A stretch of DNA of 12,247 nucleotides from an uncultured Oscillospiraceae bacterium (GTDB taxonomy: Bacteria; Bacillota_A; Clostridia; Oscillospirales; Acutalibacteraceae). The notes under the pieces were generated by a model. The model worked only from the letters and a program-made list of their open reading frames with translations. It searched no databases and was not told the DNA's origin. The stretch is taken from contig CAJLZR010000009.1 in NCBI GenBank assembly GCA_905211185.1, positions 1 to 12,247 of the forward strand. The letters are read 5' to 3'. This document shows positions 5,414-12,247 of this stretch, piece after piece (within the stretch, counting starts at the first letter, position 1; the number at the start of each line of letters is the position of its first letter). A program made the translations under genes and the position numbers.

Positions 5414-6157
5414 ATGCAAGAACTATATTTAAAAAGTGTGGATATAAATAAAAAAGAAATACCTCAAGATGATTATATTTACGATTTATCTGTAATCAAA
5501 AATTTTAAGAAAATAGAATTTAAAAAACCTATCACAATATTTGTGGGGGAAAACGGACTTGGAAAATCAACCTTAATTGAATCCATAGCTACAAAATCGG
5601 GATTTAACGCAGAGGGCGGTTCAAAGCATTTTAATTTTAAAACTCGGCAGACCGAATCTGACCTAAACAAATATATTACAATGGTAAAGGGGCCTTATAG
5701 ACCAAGGGACGGGTATTTTTTAAGGTCGGAATCGCTTTATAATGTGGCATCAAATATTGATGATCTTGATGAAGTTAAGTGTGACGCACCGCCGATATCG
5801 CTGGCTTATGGAGGAAAATCATTGCATAATCAATCTCATGGTGAAAGTTTTCTTAGTATATTTTTTAAAAGATTTATGGGGAACGGACTTTACATACTCG
5901 ATGAGCCAGAAGCTGCACTTTCTCCTGTTTCTCAAATGTCTCTGCTCATAAGGATAAATGAGCTTGTTAATTTAAATTCACAATTTATAATTGCAACACA
6001 CTCGCCAATTCTTTTGGCTATTCCAAATGCCGAAATACTCGAAATAACTGAAAAAGGGATTCTCACAAAGAAATATTTTGAAACCGAACATTTTAAAACG
6101 ATGAAAAACTTTTTTGAGAACACGGAAAAAACAATCGATTCACTTATAAATGAGTAA
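5414..6157 (+). CDS. AAA/ABC-type ATPase (AAA_21-like), stand-alone
   Basis: This 247-residue protein begins at ATG 5414 after a GGGAG site (5400-5404). All ABC-type ATPase motifs are present: Walker A GENGLGKST (45-53), a signature-like SHGES (141-145), Walker B LYILDEPE (159-166) with a D-loop-like ALS after it, and a switch histidine in ATHSP (His196). There is no transmembrane segment, no long coiled-coil insert and no attached nuclease. This favours a soluble ATPase of the AAA_21/RecF-like group over an ABC transporter subunit. Its job is unknown. Relatives act alone or as the motor of defence or repair systems with a partner nuclease. The downstream genes, 25 bases away and likely co-transcribed, encode two acetyltransferases rather than a nuclease. 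Confidence 0.85.
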   Translation: MQELYLKSVDINKKEIPQDDYIYDLSVIKNFKKIEFKKPITIFVGENGLGKSTLIESIATKSGFNAEGGSKHFNFKTRQTESDLNKYITMVKGPYRPRDGYFLRSESLYNVASNIDDLDEVKCDAPPISLAYGGKSLHNQSHGESFLSIFFKRFMGNGLYILDEPEAALSPVSQMSLLIRINELVNLNSQFIIATHSPILLAIPNAEILEITEKGILTKKYFETEHFKTMKNFFENTEKTIDSLINE

Positions 6158-6182
6158 TTTATATTCTATGAGGTAATAACAA

Positions 6183-6677
6183 ATGAAAATAAGAAAAATC
6201 AAAAAATCCGATGATATAAACGCTATCGGTAAAATATATGAAAAGTCCTGGAAATACGCTTATAACGGGATAATTCCAAAAGATTATCTTGATGGTATTT
6301 CGGGAGATAATTGGCTGCCTCATTTTGAAAATAAAGAAATGTTTAGCCTTGTACTCTTGGAAAACGACAGGTTCATCGGTACTTCAAGTTATTGTAAATC
6401 AAGAAGTGAAGAATTTAGTGATTTCGGTGAAATTGTTTCTATATATTTGCTTCCCGAATACATCGGAAAAGGCTTTGGGGCGAGATTGTTTGAAGCTACT
6501 TTAAACGAACTTATTAAACTTGGATATAGAAATGTTTTTCTTTGGGTGCTTGAAGAAAATACGAGGGCAAGACGTTTTTACGAAAGCCGAAATTTTAAAC
6601 TTTCAGATAAGTTTAATTTTATAAATATCGGCGGTAGAAATTTAAAAGAAGTAGCTTATATATACCGTAGTAAATAA
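6183..6677 (+). CDS. GNAT-family N-acetyltransferase
   Basis: The product has 164 residues, with ATG 6183 preceded by GAGG (6170-6173) at nine bases. GNAT motif A is VSIYLLPEYIGKGFGARLF (85-103). The acetyl-CoA pyrophosphate loop reads I-G-K-G-F-G, so the usual first Q/R is Ile94 while both structural glycines are kept. Motif B is ENTRARRFYESRNF (125-138). The N-terminal part contains W-K-Y-A-Y-N-G-I-I-P, common in the subgroup annotated as GNAT acetyltransferases of unknown substrate. Family members move acetyl from acetyl-CoA to an amine of a small molecule, peptide or protein. It is the middle gene of a tight three-gene operon, 25 bases after the ATPase and 30 bases before a second GNAT. 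Confidence 0.9.
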   Translation: MKIRKIKKSDDINAIGKIYEKSWKYAYNGIIPKDYLDGISGDNWLPHFENKEMFSLVLLENDRFIGTSSYCKSRSEEFSDFGEIVSIYLLPEYIGKGFGARLFEATLNELIKLGYRNVFLWVLEENTRARRFYESRNFKLSDKFNFINIGGRNLKEVAYIYRSK

Positions 6678-6707
6678 TTTTAAAATTTTTATAGGAGAAT
6701 AAATAAT

Positions 6708-7124
6708 ATGGAGATAAAATACCGTGAGGGAAAATTGGGTGAAAATATTGGTCAGTTAATAAATGACGGATTTACAAAATATGCAGAAAAATCCGGTATA
6801 AGCACGAACTATAAAGAGTTTAATTTTGTGGTCTATGAAAGCGGCGAGGTTGCCGGTATATTGGAAGGCGTTACACTTTATGATGAGGTTAGAATCAATA
6901 ATTTAATAGTTGACGAAAAGTATCGCCAAAAAGGTGTTGGCAGTAGGCTTTTAAATTCTGTTTTTGATCGGTTTGACAGCAAGATTTTTAGGTGTGTTTC
7001 GCTGTGCACTTTCGATTTTCAAGCGCCCAAGTTTTATGAAAAATGCGGTTTTGAGCTTGAATTTGTAAGAAAAAATAAAAGCAATCCAAAGTTAACAAAA
7101 TACTTTTTTATAAAATATCTGTAA
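6708..7124 (+). CDS. GNAT-family N-acetyltransferase, second copy in operon
   Basis: This 138-residue protein starts at ATG 6708 with AGGAG (6693-6697) ten bases upstream. Motif A is NNLIVDEKYRQKGVGSRLL (64-82) and contains the canonical R-Q-K-G-V-G acetyl-CoA loop (73-78). The end of the fold is visible in FDFQAPKFYEKCGFELEF (102-119). It is shorter than its upstream neighbour and little alike outside the fold motifs, so it is probably not a recent duplicate. The substrate cannot be told. It is the last gene of the operon begun by the ATPase, and transcription should end at the hairpin at 7247-7273. Confidence 0.88.
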   Translation: MEIKYREGKLGENIGQLINDGFTKYAEKSGISTNYKEFNFVVYESGEVAGILEGVTLYDEVRINNLIVDEKYRQKGVGSRLLNSVFDRFDSKIFRCVSLCTFDFQAPKFYEKCGFELEFVRKNKSNPKLTKYFFIKYL

Positions 7125-7137
7125 GAAGTATAATTAG

Positions 7138-7215
7138 ACATTTAAAAGCTATATTTCGTCGGGCAAAATAATGGTATAAATAGAGGTAATGGTTCTAATT
7201 TAACTTTTTAAATGT
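7138..7215. repeat. Spaced inverted repeat after the GNAT operon
   Basis: ACATTTAAAAG (7138-7148) is matched in reverse complement by CTTTTTAAATGT (7204-7215) apart from one extra T, with about 55 bases between. No frame inside codes for a recognisable product. It may be a structured 3' end or a tiny element remnant. AT-richness makes chance plausible. Confidence 0.35.
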
Positions 7216-7246
7216 AGATTTTATAAGAAAAACGTAAAAATACAAA

Positions 7247-7273
7247 AAGCACCCGCTTAAAAAGCGGGTGCTT
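7247..7273. terminator. Bidirectional terminator between convergent genes
   Basis: AAGCACCCGCTT (7247-7258) and AAGCGGGTGCTT (7262-7273) form a perfect 12-bp stem with a 3-base loop. The better T-run (five Ts) is on the minus strand, so it serves the symporter gene best. It probably also stops the ATPase-GNAT operon. Confidence 0.9.
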
Positions 7274-7315
7274 ATTTATTTCTGTAAAAACGGTAAAATA
7301 GTTGGAATAGTAATA

Positions 7316-8503
7316 TTATATTGCTTTTGGCTTTTCGAAATATTTTGAATTTATTTTTTCAACTATTAATGCAATTGCGCCGTCTCCCACAACGTTGCAA
7401 GCGGTTCCGAATCCATCTTGCGCCGCGTGAATTGCAACTACTAGCCCGAGCATGTTTTGGTCAAATCCGAATGAACTTTGGAGTATCGGAAAAACTGCAA
7501 AAATCGCACCGCATGGCACTCCGGGAGCGGCTATCATTATAACCCCGAGCAAAAGAATAAAAGAGAGAATTTTAAAAAATGATATCTCCATATTATTCAT
7601 TAGCATAACCGCCACAATGTTTGCGGTTATGGATATTGCGCTTCCGGTAAGATGCGTAGTGGAACATAGGGAAATGATAAATTTGGAAATTTTTCCGGAA
7701 ACGCCATTATTTTCAGCGCATTTTATGGAAACCGGTATTGCTGCCACAGATGACTGTGTTGCAAGGGAAGTTACATATGCGGGTATAGCGTTTTTAAGAA
7801 GTTTAAACACGTTCTTCTTTGTGAAGATTCCGGCAACTATATATTGAAAAAGCAAAATTAATATATGTGTGCAAATCATTATTCCTATAAATTTTGAAAA
7901 ATTTAAAAGCACCCCAAATATTTTTCCGTTTGAGCTCATTCTCGCAAATATTCCGATTATGTAAAAAGGGATTATCGGTATCATCACTTTTTTAACCGTA
8001 AGTTCAATGATATCGTGAAATTCGTCAAATAAGTTTTTTAGCATATTTCCTTTTATTTTTGAAATTCCTATTCCGATTATGAATGATAAAACTATTGCCG
8101 TCATTACGTCCATTAAAGGCGGAATGTTTATTACGAAATGTTGTGGGTTTATTTTAAAATCAAAGCCTGAAAAATCAATATTCTGAGCTTCTAAAAACAT
8201 TGGAAAAATATTTTTAGAAATCAAATAGGAGGTAATCCCCCCTATAAACATAAAACTGTAAGAAATGCAAAGAGCTACGGCTAAAAGTTTTCCGGAAGCA
8301 TTTTTTAGTGCACTTATTCCGCTTACAACAAAGCCAAGTACTATAAGCGGTATAAAAAAGCCTATTAACTTTTGCAAAAAGCCGCTTATTTCCGTAAAAA
8401 GCACGGCTACGCTATTTGGGGTGTACAGACCTATTAAAACTCCAAGTATAATAGCAAATATTATTTTTATGAGCAGTGTATTTTTTTTAAAAGCGTTTAT
8501 CAT
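7316..8503 (-). CDS. Divergent dicarboxylate/amino acid:cation symporter (DAACS) family protein
   Basis: This 395-residue membrane protein has many hydrophobic segments (about 10-27, 45-65, 74-96, 133-150, 172-188, 204-226, 310-327 and more). The ATG at 8503 is chosen because AAAGGAA lies eight bases upstream (8512-8518). An upstream in-frame ATG at 8572 lacks one and would overlap the promoter region. DAACS landmarks are recognisable. The serine-rich hairpin reads ATQSSVAAIP (248-257), the discontinuous-helix tip APGVPCGAIF (326-335), and the last helix TACNVVGDGAIALIV (367-381) keeps the Asn and Asp used for sodium and substrate in this family. The family's NMDGT motif is replaced by HLTGSA (284-289), and the segment before TACN is AAQDGFG. 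It probably imports an amino acid or dicarboxylate with sodium or protons, but the altered sites make the substrate uncertain. It is monocistronic and convergent with the GNAT operon. Confidence 0.82.
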   Translation of the reverse strand: MINAFKKNTLLIKIIFAIILGVLIGLYTPNSVAVLFTEISGFLQKLIGFFIPLIVLGFVVSGISALKNASGKLLAVALCISYSFMFIGGITSYLISKNIFPMFLEAQNIDFSGFDFKINPQHFVINIPPLMDVMTAIVLSFIIGIGISKIKGNMLKNLFDEFHDIIELTVKKVMIPIIPFYIIGIFARMSSNGKIFGVLLNFSKFIGIMICTHILILLFQYIVAGIFTKKNVFKLLKNAIPAYVTSLATQSSVAAIPVSIKCAENNGVSGKISKFIISLCSTTHLTGSAISITANIVAVMLMNNMEISFFKILSFILLLGVIMIAAPGVPCGAIFAVFPILQSSFGFDQNMLGLVVAIHAAQDGFGTACNVVGDGAIALIVEKINSKYFEKPKAI

Positions 8504-8511
8504 CAAATGCG

Positions 8512-8518
8512 TTCCTTT
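8512..8518 (-). promoter_or_regulatory. Shine-Dalgarno site that fixes the symporter start
   Basis: On the minus strand this reads AAAGGAA, eight bases before the ATG at 8503. It rules in favour of 8503 over the longer frame from 8572. Confidence 0.75.
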
Positions 8519-8539
8519 CAGAGTATAAGTGTTTCTAAT

Positions 8540-8571
8540 TAGTATACTACACGAAAAGCTGATTTTTATCA
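8540..8571 (-). promoter_or_regulatory. Candidate promoter/operator of the symporter gene
   Basis: TAGTATACTA (8540-8549) is a 10-bp palindrome that contains a minus-strand -10-like TATACT. TGAT-TTTT-ATCA (8560-8571) is a second inverted repeat, and its minus-strand form starts with TTGATA as a weak -35. The spacing between them (20) is long, so the promoter is tentative. Confidence 0.35.
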
Positions 8572-8713
8572 ATTAATTATGATTTAATCAATAAATATTT
8601 ATTATCAGAATACAACAATTTATGTCTATTGTTTTTTAAAATGAATATGTGCACGTGATGTCAAGCATCATACATTGTTAAAAAATTTTTTATATAAAAT
8701 CAAGAAATTTATG

Positions 8714-8740
8714 TTGAAAAAATATATATTTTGTGATAAT
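8714..8740 (+). promoter_or_regulatory. Candidate extended -10 promoter of the coiled-coil gene
   Basis: TGTGATAAT (8732-8740) is an extended -10 element. TTGAAA (8714-8719) is 15 bp upstream of the GATAAT hexamer, a short spacer that an extended -10 can tolerate. Confidence 0.5.
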
Positions 8741-8776
8741 GTGCTTAATGTATTAAAGTTTAAGGGGATATCTTAC

Positions 8777-10177
8777 ATGGAAAAACTCAAAAAAATAAAT
8801 ATTGATTGGCGAAAAAGGTTTAAAAATTTATATGTTGATGTTGGTAGTAAAGCCAAAAATTTTTTCAGGCTTGATTGATCCAAAAAATCTATAGAGAGAA
8901 AAAAGCAATATAATGAAAAAGTTGACTATGTGATAGACTACGCAGGTGCTTTAAATGATGTTTTACAACAATATGGTGGATCTATTAGATGAATTAAATT
9001 ATAAGTATACTTCAGACTACAATAATGTTTACAGTCGCATTGAGGATGCTTTAAAAGATAGTGGGTCTGTTCAATCTAAAATGTCAAAATTTTCGAAACG
9101 AGTGATTGGACTTGAAAGTCAAATTGGTAAAACAAATTCTAATTTTGGAAGAGCAGGTATCAATATAGAGAATTGTAAATCAAACATATCAAATGAGGGA
9201 ATATGTAAAGATAAAATTAGCAAGTATAAAAAAAGAATTAACGGTCTAAGGACGCCAATAATTGAAATAGAATCTAAAATCAAAAAGCTAAACTCTATTA
9301 AAAGTAAGCAACAAAAAATACTTAAGGGTTTGAAAGTTTCAAAGGGCGCATGCGAGGGTCAGAAAACATTGTTATATGCGCAGCTCGCTTTTGGAAACGG
9401 AAGAAGATCTGCTATTGAGTTGGACATTGCGAAAATAGACAGGGATATTGCGCGCATGGAAAGTGAAATTGCTGATGCTGAGGATACGATATATGATACA
9501 GATCGGCAGATAAGAAAAAACGAAAGTAGGCGAGATGATCTTAAGGAAGAACTGGCAGATCTAAAAAAGAGATAATTGACAGTAGTAATCGGATTATTAA
9601 AAGTAAGCTCAAAGATGTAAATGAATTTGTATCTGAAAAGAAGCAGTTTATAGATAGTAAGTATTCGGAAATAAAAAGTGCTCAGTCTGAGATAGCATCT
9701 ATTGCTAAAAATGGTAGTATTTTGTCAATGAACGAACTGACCACTTTTAATAGTAAAGTTCAGGAATATTTTAAATCAATATCTGCATTTGATAAATTAA
9801 CAAAAATTAGCGATAAAGAAAATGATTACGGTGAGGGCTTTTTTAGAACTATATCTACCAAAGAAAAACGTATAGAAAAGCTGAAAAACGAATTTACTGC
9901 TTTGCAATCCGGAATGGAAACAACATATAAGAAAATGCTTGACTACCAATCCCAAATGAGTAAGTACAATAGTTCTGCCGAGGGAAACGAGGAAATAGAT
10001 AGTATTTTTTCGAAACTACCCGTCGTAACAGAAAAAATCGAAAAATTAAAAGTTCAAATTGATGATGCTGTTGCCGAGTTTGAGTCTGATTTGAAAAAAA
10101 TTCATATAGTGACCATAAAACCGTATTATTCTAGTGGTTTGCTTTACGACGTTAAAGAAGTGGTTTTATTGCTATAA
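8777..10177 (+). pseudogene. Long coiled-coil protein gene with a stop codon and two frameshifts
   Basis: ATG 8777 follows AAGGGGA (8762-8768) at a normal spacing. The frame gives 33 residues, then TGA 8876-8878, and continues in the same frame with SKKSIERKKQYNEKVDYVIDY. Around 8955-8990 the frame changes. Removing one base in GGTGGATC (8975-8982) joins ALNDVLQQYG to DLLDELNYKYTSDYNN. A third break is at the A6 run 9563-9568: seven As would read ADLKKEIIDSSNRIIKSKL and continue open to TAA 10175-10177. Repaired, the protein is about 466 residues, almost entirely helical, with heptad-like Lys/Glu/Ile/Leu stretches (strongest at 9080-9570) and no signal peptide or transmembrane segment. I do not recognise the family. 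Its own promoter and terminator, and the lipase-like gene next door, suggest a dedicated accessory locus. Separate expression of the pieces from 8955 or 9722 is possible, but neither start has a good ribosome site. Confidence 0.65.
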
Positions 10178-10208
10178 ACAGTATTAATGACTATTTTTAA
10201 AACATCAG

Positions 10209-10250
10209 AAAGAGCTAAATAACATCAAGTGTTATTTGGCTCTTTGTTTT
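10209..10250 (+). terminator. Rho-independent terminator of the coiled-coil gene
   Basis: A 16-bp stem (10209-10224 with 10230-10245, one T-G wobble) has a 5-base loop, followed by GTTTT. It insulates the lipase-like gene from the upstream transcript. Confidence 0.9.
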
Positions 10251-10256
10251 AAATTT

Positions 10257-10286
10257 TTGGTTTTTTAAAATCACACCCTTTAATAT
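10257..10286 (+). promoter_or_regulatory. Candidate promoter of the lipase-like gene
   Basis: TTGGTT (10257-10262), an 18-bp spacer and TAATAT (10281-10286). The fit is weak to moderate, but a promoter is required here because the upstream terminator is strong. Confidence 0.4.
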
Positions 10287-10297
10287 ATTTCGAAATA
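10286..10297. repeat. 12-bp palindrome between promoter and start of the lipase-like gene
   Basis: TATTTCGAAATA is a perfect palindrome touching the -10 box, about 20 bases before the start codon. By position it is a candidate repressor site. Confidence 0.4.
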
Positions 10298-10318
10298 GTA
10301 TATCAAAGAGGTGATTTT

Positions 10319-10990
10319 TTGGATATCAAACACATCTTGAAGATGCTTGAATATTGCGGAATGTCCTATAGCAATTTTCAACCTGAATTTTCGTGTGAAA
10401 AACTAATTTTTATTAATGATAGGGTAACTGATGTGCAGTGTTTTTTGCGAGCAAATAAAAATGTTGCCACCATAGTATTTAGGGGTTCGGATTCAAAAAA
10501 AGATTGGCAAACAGATTATAAATTTTGGAAGACGACTGTTCCTTACGGCAATTATTCTTCGAAAATAAGAGTACATTCAGGATTTATAAATGCCTATAAA
10601 TCCCCAAGTATTCGTTTAAAAATTCAAAAATGCATAAGTGATTTTGATGTTCAAAAAATTTTTCTTACGGGCCATTCTTACGGCGCGGCTCTTGCTGTGA
10701 TTTGCGCCGTGGATCTTGAATATAATTTTCCCACAAAAGACTACGAGGTCATAGTTTTTGGGTGTCCAAGAGTTGGCAATAATGCTTTTAAAAAATCCTA
10801 TAACCTGAGAGTTTTTAAAACTTTAAGAGTGGAAAATATGGGGGATTTGGTAACAAAAGTTCCGTTTTCTTTTTTAGGATACCGTCACGTTGGAGCTAAA
10901 TTTAAGATTGGTAAAAAATCCGGTGTTTTACCTTTTTCAATGAAAAAACATAATTTGCAAGAGTATTACTCGAACATTTGGTATGTTTAA
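10319..10990 (+). CDS. Class-3 lipase-like alpha/beta hydrolase
   Basis: This 223-residue protein has a TTG start at 10319, fixed by AGAGGTG (10307-10313) five bases upstream. The nucleophile elbow is GHSYGAAL with Ser120. Upstream lie the class-3 oxyanion-region strand TIVFRGSDSKKDW (51-63) and VHSGFINAY (85-93). After the elbow come VFGCPRVGN (146-154) and VENMGDLVTKVP (171-182), with Asp176 as the triad acid. The triad histidine is probably His211 in KKHNLQEYY, at the usual C-terminal place, while His190 in YRHVG is the structural histidine often seen after the acid. Family members hydrolyse glycerolipid esters. There is no signal peptide, so the enzyme is cytoplasmic or exported by a non-classical route. 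It is short for the family. It sits downstream of the broken coiled-coil gene, and its stop overlaps that of rarA on the other strand. Confidence 0.85.
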   Translation: MDIKHILKMLEYCGMSYSNFQPEFSCEKLIFINDRVTDVQCFLRANKNVATIVFRGSDSKKDWQTDYKFWKTTVPYGNYSSKIRVHSGFINAYKSPSIRLKIQKCISDFDVQKIFLTGHSYGAALAVICAVDLEYNFPTKDYEVIVFGCPRVGNNAFKKSYNLRVFKTLRVENMGDLVTKVPFSFLGYRHVGAKFKIGKKSGVLPFSMKKHNLQEYYSNIWYV

Positions 10991-12247
10991 AACTTTTTAT
11001 TTGTAGTTTTTTCCCAGTTATTTTTAAACGCTGTTTCGGTTTTGTTTTCTTGAGGATAGTAATACTTTTTATTTTTAATTTCATCGGGTAAATATTGTTG
11101 CTCTTTCCAGTGATTTTTATAATCGTGAGGGTAGTAGTAATAGCTGTCCGGCTGCACGCTTGAAATACTGTCGCAATGTATATTTTGAAGATGTCTTGGT
11201 ACGGGATAGACATTTCCTTTTTTTATATCTTGCATAGCATTATTTATTGCTTTATAGGCAGAATTGGATTTTGGCGACATTGCGACCATTATAACCGCAT
11301 TGGCAAGAGGAATTCTTGCTTCCGGCATGCCTACGCTCATAGCAATATCCGTAAGTGATTTAACGGTGGAAAATATTCCCGGATACGCAAGACCTACATC
11401 TTCGCATGTGCAAACCAAAAGTCTTCTGCACGCGCTTATAAGTTCTCCGACTTCAAAAAGCCGTGCAAGGTAATAAATCGATGCATGCGGATCGGAACCT
11501 CTTAGTGACTTTTGGAATGCCGAAAGAAGATCAAAATGGTCATCTCCGGTTTTGTTGTATCCAGCAAATGAGTTTTCCTCAAATTTTTCTATTAATTTTT
11601 CATCTTCTATTTTTATTTTTTTGTTTTTTATTTCGGAAGATATATAGCAAATTTCCAATATATTAAGTGCCTTTCGGACGTCTCCGACCGCTAAAGCTGC
11701 AATGCGTTTTTTTATATTTTCATTTATGGTTATTTTGATGTTATTTTCATTTTCCAAAAATTTGACGGCATTTGATATTGCTTTTTCGATATCATCTTTG
11801 CTCAAAGGTTTAAATTCGAATACGTTTAGTTTGCTAAGAAGAGCATTATATATGTAAAAATAGGGATTTTCGGTTGTGGAAGCGATCAGCGTTATTTTCC
11901 CTTTTTCTATAAAGTCAAGCAAAGATTGTTGTTGCTTTTTATTGAAGTATTGGATTTCGTCCAAATAGAGGAGCACTCCGTTTGGGGCAGTTACGGGATT
12001 GATTTCCGATAAAATATTTTTTATATCTGATAGGGAAGCTGTTGTTGCGTTGAGTTTAAAAAATCTTTTATTTGTTTGGTTAGAAATTATTTGTGCGGTT
12101 GTGGTTTTTCCCGTTCCGGGCGGACCATAGAATATCATGTTTGGTATGAATTTGGCGGATATCATTTTTTGAAGCATATTATCTTTGCCAAAAATGTGCT
12201 TTTGTCCGATAATATCTTCCAATTTTTGTGGACGTACCCGCTCTGCA
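10987..12247 (-). CDS. rarA: Replication-associated recombination ATPase RarA/MgsA (5' end beyond window)
   Basis: The frame stays open to the window edge. The residues before the first possible internal start (TTG at 12222) read AERVRPQKLEDIIGQ, the standard N-terminus of this family, so the gene begins outside the window. Visible features are Walker A GPPGTGKTT (about 12100-12130), Walker B LLYLDEIQYFN, sensor-1 STTENP, and the oligomerisation and MgsA C-terminal regions with SAFQKSLRGSDPHAS and CEDVGLAYPG. The usual AGEDPRFIARRL block reads VGELISACRRL here, a mild divergence. RarA is a clamp-loader-like ATPase that acts at stalled or broken replication forks with SSB. About 420 residues are visible, near the family's normal length. 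Its TAA (10989-10987) overlaps the TAA of the convergent lipase-like gene by four bases, with no terminator between. Confidence 0.93.
   Translation of the reverse strand, partial: AERVRPQKLEDIIGQKHIFGKDNMLQKMISAKFIPNMIFYGPPGTGKTTTAQIISNQTNKRFFKLNATTASLSDIKNILSEINPVTAPNGVLLYLDEIQYFNKKQQQSLLDFIEKGKITLIASTTENPYFYIYNALLSKLNVFEFKPLSKDDIEKAISNAVKFLENENNIKITINENIKKRIAALAVGDVRKALNILEICYISSEIKNKKIKIEDEKLIEKFEENSFAGYNKTGDDHFDLLSAFQKSLRGSDPHASIYYLARLFEVGELISACRRLLVCTCEDVGLAYPGIFSTVKSLTDIAMSVGMPEARIPLANAVIMVAMSPKSNSAYKAINNAMQDIKKGNVYPVPRHLQNIHCDSISSVQPDSYYYYPHDYKNHWKEQQYLPDEIKNKKYYYPQENKTETAFKNNWEKTTNKKF

Noticed and set aside
7321..8528. Plus-strand open frames opposite the symporter gene (7321-7542, 7452-7847, 8265-8528)
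   Set aside because: They are antisense shadows of a clear membrane-transporter gene, without ribosome sites or motifs.
8675..8776. Longer N-terminus for the coiled-coil gene from an upstream start at 8675
   Set aside because: No ribosome site precedes it, and it would run through the extended -10 promoter. ATG 8777 has AAGGGGA at a normal distance.
8876..8878. TGA read as tryptophan (alternative genetic code)
   Set aside because: Intact genes in the window use TGG for tryptophan, and the nucleotidyltransferase gene ends with TGA. The single internal TGA sits in a gene that also has frameshifts.
11176..11666. Plus-strand open frames opposite rarA
   Set aside because: They are shadows of a well-conserved ATPase gene on the minus strand.

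Overview
The window is AT-rich, uses Shine-Dalgarno sites of the AGGAGG type, has compact hairpin terminators with T-runs, and encodes the end of queH and the replication-recombination ATPase RarA/MgsA. This points to a low-GC Gram-positive bacterium (Bacillota), most likely a host-associated Clostridia-like lineage. I cannot name a genus. The genetic code looks standard: tryptophan in intact genes is TGG.

Layout. (1) 1-165: the 3' end of queH (tRNA queuosine synthesis) with its terminator, apparently core chromosome. (2) 166-3373: an accessory island. It starts with three 17-bp direct repeats and a RhuM-Fic fusion gene, then holds the C-terminal scrap of a phage terminase large subunit, an intact nucleotidyltransferase with a strong promoter, a helical-protein gene broken at a T6 run, and an ADP-ribosyltransferase-like gene broken at a C7 run. 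The terminase scrap and RhuM gene suggest a decayed prophage or phage-derived island. (3) 3534-5200: a promoter, a membrane-anchored or secreted PI-PLC-like phosphodiesterase with an extra C-terminal domain, and a terminator. (4) 5329-7273: a promoter and a three-gene operon of one ABC-type AAA ATPase and two GNAT acetyltransferases, ending in a bidirectional terminator shared with (5), the convergent gene for a divergent DAACS-type cation symporter (7316-8503, minus strand). (6) 8714-10250: a long coiled-coil protein gene with a stop codon and two frameshifts. (7) 10257-10990: a small class-3 lipase-like hydrolase that meets (8), rarA on the minus strand, with the two stop codons overlapping.

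How the parts may relate. The PI-PLC-like enzyme and the lipase-like hydrolase act on lipids, and the broken ADP-ribosyltransferase looks like a toxin or effector. The accessory content therefore suggests interaction with other cells or phages, although no secretion system is visible. Three of the accessory gene breaks fall at or beside homopolymer runs or small repeats (T6, C7, A6). That fits gene decay, phase variation or read error, and the sequence alone cannot separate these. The best candidates for something undescribed are the helical plus ADP-ribosyltransferase locus (2232-3255) and the coiled-coil plus lipase locus (8777-10990).
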